From Nostoc sp. TCL26-01 (lineage in GTDB: Bacteria > Cyanobacteriota > Cyanobacteriia > Cyanobacteriales > Nostocaceae): a DNA stretch of 64,000 nt. The stretch covers positions 2,992,804 to 3,056,803 of the forward strand of contig NZ_CP040297.1 in NCBI RefSeq assembly GCF_013393945.1, written 5' to 3'. The translations under genes and the position numbers were made by a program. The notes under the pieces were generated by a model, which worked only from the letters and a program-made list of their open reading frames with translations, did not search any database and was not told the DNA's origin. Shown here in pieces: positions 28,450 through 33,697 of the stretch (positions are counted from its first letter, which is position 1; every line of letters begins with the position of its first letter).

Positions 28450-28599
28450 TTTCTCTAAGAATATCTATGACGCAAGCGATCGCCTACGGTGGAACGAGCT
28501 TCATCGCCTCCAGTACTTCGCTCAATTACTATCCTCTAAGAAAATTCCCCAGATAAGCAGTTCTGATTACAGTCATCTACTATTTTTTGTCAAGTTATA

Positions 28600-28628
28600 T
28601 TGACACTTTGTAACAATATTGTTAAAGT
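28600..28628 (+). promoter_or_regulatory. Probable promoter of psb34
   Basis: TTGACA at 28600-28605, 17-nt spacer, TAAAGT at 28623-28628, 34 bp before the ATG. The -35 is perfect and the -10 matches at four of six positions. Confidence 0.5.
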
Positions 28629-28662
28629 AGTTTACATAAAGTAACAAATACAGGAAAAGATT

Positions 28663-28833
28663 ATGTATACCACCATTAACGAAGACGGCGTTCTCAATAA
28701 CTACGCAACTGAACCCCAGATGTACTATGCTGAGTACCCCGCAATTTGGGAACAACGCAAATACGTTGTACAGGGTGTGTTCGCTACTTTAATTGTCACT
28801 ACTCTAGTTTTGGTAGCCTTAAGCGTTAACTAA
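28663..28833 (+). CDS. psb34: Photosystem II assembly factor Psb34 (Ssl1498-type, Hlip-like single helix)
   Basis: A 56-aa protein reading MYTTINEDGVLNNYATEPQM at the start and VVQGVFATLIVTTLVLVALS as one C-terminal membrane helix. This matches the Ssl1498 light-harvesting-like family, shown in Synechocystis to be Psb34, which binds CP47-containing PSII assembly intermediates near the HliA/B site. Start with RBS aggaaa 8 nt upstream; it ends before a clear terminator. The gene is easily missed because of its size. Confidence 0.9.
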   Translation: MYTTINEDGVLNNYATEPQMYYAEYPAIWEQRKYVVQGVFATLIVTTLVLVALSVN

Positions 28834-28887
28834 GATTTTTAGATTTCGGTATCGCTGTATCTCATCGTCATTCGGACTTCTCCTATC

Positions 28888-28917
28888 AACCCCGGTTAGT
28901 TTCGCTGGGGTTTTTTG
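28888..28917 (+). terminator. Terminator of psb34
   Basis: aacccc (28888-28893) pairs with ggggtt (28907-28912) and runs straight into a T stretch. Confidence 0.75.
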
Positions 28918-29279
28918 CTGTGCATGGATGAGGGTAGGGGCTTGTCGTAAAACATCACTCGTTAACAGAAGCAGACTGCTCGTTAGCCTTTCCACCAGAA
29001 CCACACAGTAGACAAAAACATACTACAACTGTATTATTGAAATTAATCTGAATTACAAATACTACAAATCTTCCATGAGCAGCAGATTTTCCTCAACAAT
29101 TAGTAGCGCGATGCATTGCCAACCCAAGGGTTTAGGCAGAATATTCGCGCTGTTTGCAATTGAGGGAATATATCGGTTTGCCGGCGGTAAAAGATGGCTG
29201 AATCCAGATCAAATTATCCAAAGCGGGAGGTGCAAATGTCTCATAGCACCCACATAGGGCAAAAAGTATCAACTACCTG
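28918..29279. other. Gap between psb34 and the HNH gene
   Basis: No gene is supported. A 60-codon frame at 29075-29257 has no RBS and no recognisable motif. A strong terminator at 29280-29319 implies that something upstream is transcribed on the + strand, perhaps a small RNA or short peptide; I could not identify it. Confidence 0.4.
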
Positions 29280-29319
29280 ACCCCCGCTTCTTTTCACCAG
29301 AGGCGGGGGTTATTTTTTT
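29280..29319 (+). terminator. Strong hairpin terminator upstream of HNH gene
   Basis: acccccgc (29280-29287) pairs with gcgggggt (29303-29310) followed by seven T. It ends only 16 bp before the HNH start codon, so it could also work as an attenuator for that gene. Confidence 0.8.
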
Positions 29320-29335
29320 AGGAGTGAATTAACTG

Positions 29336-29761
29336 ATGGAAGCTCAACCACCTTTTCAGCAACCACACATATTACAAAATTCCGTCGTAGTGTTCTCCAA
29401 GAACTACCTACCACTAGCACGCATCAACATTAAACGCGCAATAGTACTGTTAGTCACAGGTCAAGCAGAATCTTTGAGTTTCGGTACTACAAAGCAGTGG
29501 GAAGTACGTTCTCCCAGCGTCGTACTACAAGTTCCCGAACACATCCGCTTAACTGTTGGTAATCCCGAACGCCACTGGAAAGTACCGCCTGTAAACCGTC
29601 GTGAGGTTTTGAGACGAGATAACCACACCTGTCAATACTGCGGCAGCAACAAGCATTTAACGCTTGACCATGTAATTCCCCGTTCCAAAGGTGGACAGCA
29701 TACCTGGGACAACGTTGTAACAGCGTGTGAACGGTGTAACTCAATTAAGAGCGATGTCTGA
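29336..29761 (+). CDS. HNH endonuclease next to the tRNA array, 3' end interrupted
   Basis: A 141-aa ORF with start ATG 29336 behind taggag. The C-terminal half is a McrA-like HNH zinc domain: CQYCGSNKHLTLDHVIPRSK, then GGQHTWDNVV and CERCNSIKSD (two CxxC pairs, DH and N). After SIKSD the frame meets TGA at 29759, which belongs to a small inserted repeat; the rest of the protein continues in the same frame from 29795 to 29899. The catalytic domain is complete, so a shortened enzyme could still work. It is directly upstream of and codirectional with the tRNA array, suggesting a joint mobile unit. Substrate unknown. Confidence 0.85.
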   Translation: MEAQPPFQQPHILQNSVVVFSKNYLPLARINIKRAIVLLVTGQAESLSFGTTKQWEVRSPSVVLQVPEHIRLTVGNPERHWKVPPVNRREVLRRDNHTCQYCGSNKHLTLDHVIPRSKGGQHTWDNVVTACERCNSIKSDV

Positions 29762-29793
29762 CGACAAGCCGCTTCGCGTCTACGCTTACCTCA
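29759..29793. repeat. Small dispersed repeat inserted in the HNH gene
   Basis: A stretch containing gacaagccgcttcgcgtcta, a common Nostoc small dispersed repeat, separates SIKSD from the HEAGMIL tail. Its length keeps the frame but it brings a TGA stop. Confidence 0.7.
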
Positions 29794-29899
29794 CGAAGCT
29801 GGAATGATACTAAAAACCAAGCCTAAAGCCCCAATTCATCCAGCAGTAGCATTTGCTGAACAGTTTTGGAATATGCAACGCCTAAGCGAGAACGAGTAA
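29794..29899 (+). pseudogene. Detached C-terminal tail of the HNH protein
   Basis: In the same frame as the HNH ORF: EAGMILKTKPKAPIHPAVAF, then AEQFWNMQRLSENE and stop at 29899. This fits the usual tail of such HNH proteins, so it is the original 3' end beyond the insertion. Confidence 0.7.
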
Positions 29900-29985
29900 T
29901 TTACTTCAACGTTAGTCACAGAGGGCAATACAGCTATTAAGCAACCCTTGCCCTCTCATTTCTCAAAAAAGTTTGTAGTACGCCC

Positions 29986-30014
29986 TTGACACTTTTGTAG
30001 TATTTATGTAGTAT
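29986..30014 (+). promoter_or_regulatory. Probable promoter of the tRNA array
   Basis: TTGACA at 29986-29991, 17-nt spacer, TAGTAT at 30009-30014 (a TATAAA at 30012 is an alternative). It lies about 90 bp before the first tRNA and no other promoter-like site was noted inside the array. Confidence 0.6.
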
Positions 30015-30101
30015 AAATGTAGTGAAGCAATCAAGCCTCCCAAAAAGGCACAAAGCGAACACTATCAGAACCATGAAAACTGAATAATTGCCACTCAATG
30101 T

Positions 30102-30198
30102 GGGGGTGTAACTCAGTTGGTTAAGAGTGCCTGTCTGTCGAACAGGAAGCCGCGAGTACCCTTCGGGAACGCTGACGCGAACAACTCTCGCCCTGGAC
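30102..30198 (+). tRNA. tRNA-Asp(GTC), T-loop insertion
   Basis: Anticodon GTC at 30137-30139 in a 5-bp stem (cctgt/acagg); D arm actc/gagt. The T-stem gcgag/ctcgc is intact but the T-loop carries 24 extra bases (30158-30181) in place of T55. The acceptor 3' strand (cctggac) pairs poorly with gggggtg, so function is doubtful. Confidence 0.8.
30158..30181 (+). repeat. Two-hairpin insertion in tRNA-Asp T-loop
   Basis: acccttcgggaacgctgacg plus cgaa. Mini-hairpins ccc-ttc-ggg and cgc-tgac-gcg, inserted between T54 and C56. Confidence 0.85.
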
Positions 30199-30207
30199 TT
30201 CAAGTAT

Positions 30208-30282
30208 TGCAGTGTAGCTTAACGGCAAAGCCCCAAGCTCATAACTTGGTATATGCGAGTTCAACTCTCGCCACTGCTACCA
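30208..30282 (+). tRNA. tRNA-Met(CAT)
   Basis: Anticodon CAT at 30240-30242, stem ccaag/cttgg. Acceptor tgcagtg/cactgct pairs at 6 of 7 positions with an unpaired 1-72 T-T. The 3' CCA is encoded. The anticodon stem lacks the three G-C pairs of initiators, so elongator Met or lysidine-type Ile is possible. Confidence 0.85.
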
Positions 30283-30285
30283 AAT

Positions 30286-30356
30286 GCACAGATGGTGTAA
30301 TGGCAACACCACAGTCTCCAAAACTGTTGTTCTGGGTTCAAATCCTTGTCTGTGCG
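30286..30356 (+). tRNA. tRNA-Trp(CCA)
   Basis: Acceptor gcacaga/tctgtgc perfect; anticodon CCA at 30318-30320 in acagt/actgt. The T-stem has one mismatch and one G-T pair. No encoded CCA tail. Confidence 0.85.
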
Positions 30357-30361
30357 TTGAT

Positions 30362-30461
30362 GGTGCAGAAGCGAAGTGGCCGAGCGACACGTCTTTCAAG
30401 CGTGTAATTAACGGGTACTCTTCGAGAACGCTAACGCGAACAAGTCCCGTCTGCACTACCA
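30362..30461 (+). tRNA. tRNA-Glu(TTC), T-loop insertion
   Basis: Acceptor ggtgcag/ctgcact plus encoded CCA; anticodon TTC at 30395-30397 in loop ctttcaa; T-stem acggg/cccgt. The D arm is poorly formed. A 24-nt insertion replaces T55. Confidence 0.75.
30417..30440 (+). repeat. Two-hairpin insertion in tRNA-Glu T-loop
   Basis: actcttcgagaacgctaacg plus cgaa. The first hairpin is ctc-ttc-gag, a compensated variant of ccc-ttc-ggg; the second is cgc-taac-gcg. Confidence 0.85.
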
Positions 30462-30468
30462 AAGTTAT

Positions 30469-30549
30469 GGGTCGGCTCACCTATTGGCGTAGGTAACTGT
30501 CTGTAAAACAGCCGCGATCGCGTTGTAGGTTCAAATCCTACTCGACCCA
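30469..30549 (+). tRNA. tRNA-Tyr(GTA)
   Basis: Acceptor gggtcgg/tcgaccc; anticodon GTA at 30503-30505; class II variable region containing a HIP1 palindrome (gcgatcgc); T-stem gtagg/cctac. Discriminator A. Confidence 0.85.
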
Positions 30550-30553
30550 TCAT

Positions 30554-30663
30554 GGAGAGATTGCTATTGGCAGGGCAAGCTGTTTGCTAAACAGTTGTGA
30601 GATTCATCATCTCACTGTGGGTACCCTTCGGGAAGGCTTCGCCAACAACTCCCTCTCTCTCCG
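30554..30663 (+). tRNA. tRNA-Ser(GCT), T-loop insertion
   Basis: Acceptor ggagaga/tctctcc; anticodon GCT at 30586-30588 in gctgt/acagt; long variable arm gtgagat...atctcac as expected for Ser. The T-loop carries a 23-nt insertion replacing T55. Confidence 0.85.
30623..30645 (+). repeat. Two-hairpin insertion in tRNA-Ser T-loop
   Basis: Starts acccttcggg and continues aaggcttcgccaa. Hairpins ccc-ttc-ggg and ggc-ttc-gcc. Confidence 0.85.
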
Positions 30664-30669
30664 CCTTAT

Positions 30670-30743
30670 GAGAACGTGGTGTAACTGGATAACATCTCAG
30701 ATTACGAAACTGAAGATTGAGAGTTCAAGTCTCTCTGTTCTCG
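30670..30743 (+). tRNA. tRNA-Arg(ACG)
   Basis: Acceptor gagaacg/tgttctc; anticodon ACG at 30704-30706; T-stem gagag/ctctc with loop ttcaagt. The innermost anticodon-stem pair is A-A. Confidence 0.85.
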
Positions 30744-30749
30744 CCTTAT

Positions 30750-30826
30750 CCCCTGGTAGCTCAGTTTTGGTAGAGAGCGCTGGTCTGAAAAATCAGAGGT
30801 CGTCGGTTCGATTCCGACCTGGGGGA
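30750..30826 (+). tRNA. tRNA-Phe(GAA)
   Basis: Acceptor cccctgg/ctggggg with two wobble pairs; D stem gctc/gagc; anticodon GAA at 30787-30789 in ctggt/atcag; T-stem gtcgg/ccgac. Confidence 0.9.
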
Positions 30827-30835
30827 CTGGCACAT

Positions 30836-30910
<75 letters not shown>

Positions 30911-30915
30911 TTTAT

Positions 30916-30992
30916 TGCCGAGTGGACGACTGGGAAAGTCGCTATGACTCTGAATCATAGAGATGTTGGTTCAACTCCAACCTCGGCAGCCA
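30916..30992 (+). tRNA. tRNA-Gln(CTG)
   Basis: Acceptor tgccgag/ctcggca perfect, encoded CCA; anticodon CTG at 30950-30952 in tatga/tcata; T-stem gttgg/ccaac. Confidence 0.9.
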
Positions 30993-31000
30993 AATTTTAA

Positions 31001-31075
31001 TGGGAAGTAGGCGACGTTGGCAAAGCCACCTGATTTTGGCTCAGGATCTCGCGGGTTCGATTCCTGCCTTCCCAG
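31001..31075 (+). tRNA. tRNA-Gln(TTG)
   Basis: Acceptor tgggaag/cttccca perfect; anticodon TTG at 31036-31038 in cctga/tcagg; T-stem gcggg/cctgc. No CCA encoded. Confidence 0.9.
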
Positions 31076-31103
31076 TTCTGCTTTCATAGAGCAGACAAAT
31101 TAT

Positions 31104-31182
31104 ACTCCTGTAGCCCAACTGGAAGAGGCGGCTGTCTCAAAAACAGTCTATGTACGGGTTCAACTCCCGCTTTTGTGTACCA
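31104..31182 (+). tRNA. tRNA-Leu(CAA), short variable loop, weak acceptor
   Basis: Anticodon CAA at 31138-31140 in gctgt/acagt; D stem gccc/ggc. The T-stem acggg/cccgc has one mismatch. The acceptor halves (actcctg and ttttgtg) hardly pair, though CCA is encoded. The variable loop is only 6 nt, not the long Leu arm. Confidence 0.65.
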
Positions 31183-31183
31183 A

Positions 31184-31257
31184 CGGGATGTGGCGCAACT
31201 TGGTAGCGCGGCAGCTTTGGGAGCTGAAGGTTGTAGGTTCAAATCCTACCATTCCGA
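31184..31257 (+). tRNA. tRNA-Pro(TGG)
   Basis: Acceptor cgggatg/cattccg; anticodon TGG at 31218-31220; T-stem gtagg/cctac. Close to the usual cyanobacterial tRNA-Pro. Confidence 0.93.
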
Positions 31258-31263
31258 TCATTT

Positions 31264-31337
31264 GCCCTTGTGACGTAATTGGAAACCGTCGCTCGTTTAG
31301 ACCGAGTGTTTTGCTCTTTCGAGTCCTGTCAAGGGTA
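31264..31337 (+). tRNA. tRNA-Leu(TAG), short variable loop, broken T-stem
   Basis: Acceptor gcccttg/caagggt; anticodon TAG at 31298-31300 in gctcg/cgagt; variable loop 5 nt. The T-stem 5' strand gctct (31313-31317) does not pair with cctgt. Confidence 0.75.
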
Positions 31338-31342
31338 CTGAT

Positions 31343-31420
31343 GCTCCCGTGGCGAAATTGGTAAACGCTTCCGTTTGAGGGACGGAATTTTTGCTCTTTC
31401 AAATCCTGTTGGGAGTACCA
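31343..31420 (+). tRNA. tRNA-Leu(GAG), short variable loop, broken T-stem
   Basis: Acceptor gctcccg/tgggagt, encoded CCA; anticodon GAG at 31377-31379 in tccgt/acgga; variable loop 6 nt. T-stem 5' strand gctct (31393-31397) as in tRNA-Leu(TAG). Confidence 0.78.
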
Positions 31421-31424
31421 ACTT

Positions 31425-31499
31425 GGGCGTTTGGCAGAACGGTTATGCTCCTGACTTTTAATCAGGCTGACACAGGTTCGACCCCTGTAGCGCCCACCA
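31425..31499 (+). tRNA. tRNA-Lys(TTT)
   Basis: Acceptor gggcgtt/agcgccc, encoded CCA; anticodon TTT at 31457-31459 in cctga/tcagg; T-stem acagg/cctgt. Confidence 0.92.
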
Positions 31500-31505
31500 A
31501 ATCAA

Positions 31506-31598
31506 ACCCCTGTGACGCAATTGGCAGACGTAGCCCGCTTAAACCGGGTTTGTTGCAGGTACCCTTCGGGAAGCAAGCTACGATTCCTGTCAGGGGTA
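31506..31598 (+). tRNA. tRNA-Leu(TAA), short variable loop, T-loop insertion, no group I intron
   Basis: Acceptor acccctg/caggggt perfect; anticodon TAA at 31540-31542 in gcccg/cgggt; variable loop 5 nt; T-stem gcagg/cctgt with a 20-nt insertion replacing T55. It lacks the group I intron that typically interrupts the housekeeping cyanobacterial trnL(UAA). Confidence 0.82.
31561..31580 (+). repeat. Two-hairpin insertion in tRNA-Leu(TAA) T-loop
   Basis: acccttcgggaagcaagcta: hairpins ccc-ttc-ggg and agc-aa-gct. Confidence 0.85.
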
Positions 31599-31674
31599 TG
31601 CGGGGATAGAGCAACAGTGGCTCGGCAGTCTCATAAGCTGCAAACGGTGAGTGCAACTCTCACCCCCGCGTCCA
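31599..31674 (+). tRNA. tRNA-Met(CAT), second copy
   Basis: Acceptor tgcgggg/ccccgcg, encoded CCA; anticodon CAT at 31632-31634; D arm agagc/gctc resembles initiators, but the anticodon stem gcagt/gctgc lacks the GGG/CCC run. The T-loop is tgcaact, missing the usual TTC. Confidence 0.85.
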
Positions 31675-31704
31675 GTATACAGACTGTCCCCGCCGTCTGC
31701 TTTT

Positions 31705-31778
31705 GCTGGTGTAGCTCAACATGGCAGAGCAACTGACTTGTAATCAGTAGGTTGTGGGTTCAACTCCTGTCACCAGCT
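31705..31778 (+). tRNA. tRNA-Thr(TGT)
   Basis: Acceptor gctggtg/caccagc perfect; anticodon TGT at 31739-31741 in actga/tcagt; T-stem gtggg/cctgt has one weak pair. The leader 31675-31704 holds a small cagac/gtctg hairpin. Confidence 0.92.
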
Positions 31779-31786
31779 TGACTAAT

Positions 31787-31878
31787 GCGATGGCTTCGCC
31801 CGCCGTAGGCATCGTGGTGTAACGGCAGCATCAGAGTCTTCCAAACTCACGGTACGAGTTCGAGTCTCGTCGATCGCT
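31787..31878 (+). tRNA. tRNA-Gly(TCC) with repeat inserted in acceptor stem
   Basis: Removing 31792-31812 joins gcgat and cg to give acceptor gcgatcg, a perfect partner of cgatcgc (31871-31877). Anticodon TCC at 31840-31842; T-stem acgag/ctcgt. Without the removal, positions 2 and 3 of the acceptor do not pair. Confidence 0.75.
31792..31812 (+). repeat. Small dispersed repeat inside tRNA-Gly acceptor strand
   Basis: ggcttcgcccgccgtaggca plus t, the core of a repeat that reads gcgatggcttcgcccgccgt... with its flanks, a common cyanobacterial dispersed repeat. It splits the 5' acceptor strand after base 5. Confidence 0.75.
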
Positions 31879-31900
31879 CTGAACCTCAAGGTTCTTAAAT

Positions 31901-31972
31901 GCGGGTGTGATGTAATGGCTAGCATCTGAGTGCGCCACACTCAGCGCATGGGTTCAAATCCCATCACTCGCT
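31901..31972 (+). tRNA. tRNA-Gly(GCC)
   Basis: Acceptor gcgggtg/cactcgc; anticodon GCC at 31934-31936 in tgagt/actca; loop position 33 is C rather than the nearly universal T. T-stem atggg/cccat. Confidence 0.85.
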
Positions 31973-31977
31973 CTCTT

Positions 31978-32053
31978 AGCCCTGTAACTCAGTGGGGAGA
32001 GTGCCTCTCTTACAAAGAGGAAGTCGCTCTTTCAAACCCTGTCGGGGCTACCA
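31978..32053 (+). tRNA. tRNA-Val(TAC), broken T-stem
   Basis: Acceptor agccctg/cggggct, encoded CCA; anticodon TAC at 32011-32013 in cctct/agagg. T-stem 5' strand gctct (32026-32030) does not pair with cctgt, as in two Leu tRNAs of the array. Confidence 0.85.
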
Positions 32054-32059
32054 ATTTAT

Positions 32060-32132
32060 GGGAGTGTCGCCTAACGGATAAGGCATCGATCTTCTAAATC
32101 GACCAATGTAGGTTCAAGTCCTACCTCTCCTG
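32060..32132 (+). tRNA. tRNA-Arg(TCT)
   Basis: Acceptor gggagtg/ctctcct with one T-T; anticodon TCT at 32093-32095 in tcgat/atcga; T-stem gtagg/cctac. Confidence 0.87.
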
Positions 32133-32137
32133 CTTAT

Positions 32138-32210
32138 GGGTCTGTAGCTTAATTGGGAAAGCGTCTGCCTTGCAAGCAGAAAGATGTCGGTTCAAATCCG
32201 ACCAGTATCC
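32138..32210 (+). tRNA. tRNA-Ala(TGC), weak acceptor
   Basis: Anticodon TGC at 32171-32173 in tctgc/gcaga; T-stem gtcgg/ccgac. The acceptor gggtctg/cagtatc has mismatches at pairs 3 and 4, so the G3-U70 identity pair of tRNA-Ala is absent. Confidence 0.8.
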
Positions 32211-32216
32211 ACTGAT

Positions 32217-32292
32217 GGTGTCTGAAGCCAAAGCGGTCGCGGCGCTGGTTTGTGGAACCAGTCATTAGGGAGTTCAAGCCTCCTCAGATACC
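32217..32292 (+). tRNA. tRNA-His(GTG) with encoded G-1
   Basis: Anticodon GTG at 32252-32254 in ctggt/accag; acceptor gtgtctg/cagatac; an extra G at 32217 faces C at 32292, the His identity pair. T-stem gggag/ctcct. Confidence 0.87.
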
Positions 32293-32300
32293 CCTTATAT

Positions 32301-32383
32301 GGAAGATGCCGCTAAATGGTTGGCAACCGGTCTTGAAAACCGGGGTGGGGTAACACCCAGGAGTTCGATTCTTCCATCTTCCG
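32301..32383 (+). tRNA. tRNA-Ser(TGA)
   Basis: Acceptor ggaagat/atcttcc perfect; anticodon TGA at 32334-32336 in ccggt/accgg; long variable arm ggtgggg...caccc, as expected for Ser. Confidence 0.9.
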
Positions 32384-32388
32384 CTTTC

Positions 32389-32496
32389 CACTCTTATGCC
32401 GAAAAGTGAGGCGCTGTGCTGATAACACAGAAATAGGAGGGGCAGTACCTCCCTGGTGGATTAGCTTTTCAATTGGTTCAATGCCAGTAAGAGTTT
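32389..32496 (+). tRNA. tRNA-Ile(GAT), enlarged variable region
   Basis: Anticodon GAT at 32421-32423 in ctgtg/cacag; D stem gcc/ggc; acceptor cactctt/aagagtt at 6 of 7 pairs; T-stem attgg/ccagt. About 40 nt lie between anticodon and T stems, including a hairpin ggagg...cctcc (32436-32452). Either a class II-like arm or another insertion. Confidence 0.6.
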
Positions 32497-32947
32497 CCCC
32501 CATGCTGGATGCGTGGGCGCAGACCGTCTTAGACATTGATCGCTCTGTATTATCTGTACCTCCACCAAAAAACCCAGTTGTTGTGACCGGGCTTTTGTGG
32601 GGTTATATTCCCCTGGTTATTTATAGAAGTTATTTATACTTGAGTATTCTGATAGTTACTACTACTGGGGCGTTAACAATTTCGGAAAACTGTGTTTGTT
32701 TCTAAAAATGGCATAATCGCCATCAGTTCTAAAGCCAAGTTTGTGGGAATTCCGCTTGCTTCTAAACGCTTCAATTCTAAAATGTCAATCCCTGCGGCTA
32801 ATCCATCCAAGCTGGTTTAGCTACTTATACCTATTTGCCTAAAAAACCTTTGATTGATATTTACCCAAAAGATTGACCTGCACTACCTCCTGCCATTTTT
32901 TAGTTCCATCGAACTCACGTTAATATAACACGGTTAGCTGTTAAAAT
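32497..32947. other. Region after the tRNA array
   Basis: No gene supported. Around 32560-32606 ccaccaaaaaaccc and gggcttttgtgg can form an imperfect hairpin that may terminate the array. The remainder is AT-rich and has no readable frame of note. Confidence 0.4.
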
Positions 32948-33020
32948 ATGACCATAAAACCGCACGACCAGTTCGCCAAGCAATTCTTAGAGGAGTTGCT
33001 GTCACCTTTAGGAGAAGTCC
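32948..33020 (+). pseudogene. N-terminal stub of an Rpn-family nuclease/transposase-like gene
   Basis: ATG at 32948 reads MTIKPHDQFAKQFLEELLSP and LGEV, the standard beginning, from memory, of cyanobacterial Rpn/DUF4351-type PD-(D/E)XK proteins. It then breaks off and reads into unrelated sequence. It probably marks a recombination junction near 33020. Confidence 0.55.
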
Positions 33021-33055
33021 GAATTCTTATTTTTTATCTCCGTAAACGGAGAGGC

Positions 33056-33691
33056 TTATGATCTGGTAAGCCCTCGTTTCAAGGCAATAATGGTTGCCTG
33101 GGTGCGGTCTTTTGCCCCCAACTTACTTAAAATGCGGTTGATATTCGATTTGACAGTATTTTCAGTGATCGTCAAAGCAACACTAATTTCTAAATTACTC
33201 ATGCCTTGAGCAACTAATTGCAGAACTTTTAATTCGCGATCAGTCAATTCTGGATTGTTCAGGCGCTGCACTAATTTAGCGCCAACAGGAGGTGGAATAT
33301 ATTGCTGACCGCCATGAACAGTGCGAATCGCGGTTCGCAGCTCGCTGGGTTTAGAATCTTTGAGCAGGTAGCCCTTTGCCCCAGCTCGTAAGCCCTGATA
33401 AATATCTTCGTCGCCATCGTAAGTGGTTAAGACAATGATGCGTGCTGTGTTAAATTCAGCACAAAGCCTTGTAATTGCTTCAACGCCTCCCATTTCGGGC
33501 ATCCGTAAGTCCATAAAAGTGATATCTGGTTGCTCTTGGCGAAATAATGCGATCGCCTCAATTCCATTTTGTGCCTGACCAACTACCACCATATCTGATT
33601 CTTCGTTAATGATGGCAATTAATCCTTGCTGGACAATGGCATGGTCATCCACGATCAGAACCCGAATTGGGGTGTGGGGTATGGGGGACAT
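33056..33691 (-). CDS. NarL/FixJ-type response regulator
   Basis: A 211-aa protein: receiver domain (1-125) with acidic pair VDDH, phosphoacceptor D61 in FMDLRMPEMGG, and conserved T and K (VLTTYDG, LLKDSKP); LuxR-type HTH (about 145-208) in LTDRELKVLQLVAQGMSNLE. Last gene of the CHAT-DUF928-CHASE2 kinase operon, 6 bp after the kinase, so it is the cognate regulator. Likely targets are the operon itself and the nearby exoprotein, which is an inference from position. Confidence 0.92.
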   Translation of the reverse strand: MSPIPHTPIRVLIVDDHAIVQQGLIAIINEESDMVVVGQAQNGIEAIALFRQEQPDITFMDLRMPEMGGVEAITRLCAEFNTARIIVLTTYDGDEDIYQGLRAGAKGYLLKDSKPSELRTAIRTVHGGQQYIPPPVGAKLVQRLNNPELTDRELKVLQLVAQGMSNLEISVALTITENTVKSNINRILSKLGAKDRTQATIIALKRGLTRS

Positions 33692-33697
33692 GAGGTT

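Noticed and set aside
29075..29257. 60-codon ORF before the HNH gene
   Set aside because: No RBS, no motif, atypical composition. Only the terminator after it hints at transcription.
30362..30461. Reading the tRNA-Glu loop as anticodon TCA (opal suppressor or Sec)
   Set aside because: A 7-nt loop ctttcaa on a 5-bp stem puts TTC at 34-36; using TCA would need a 9-nt loop.
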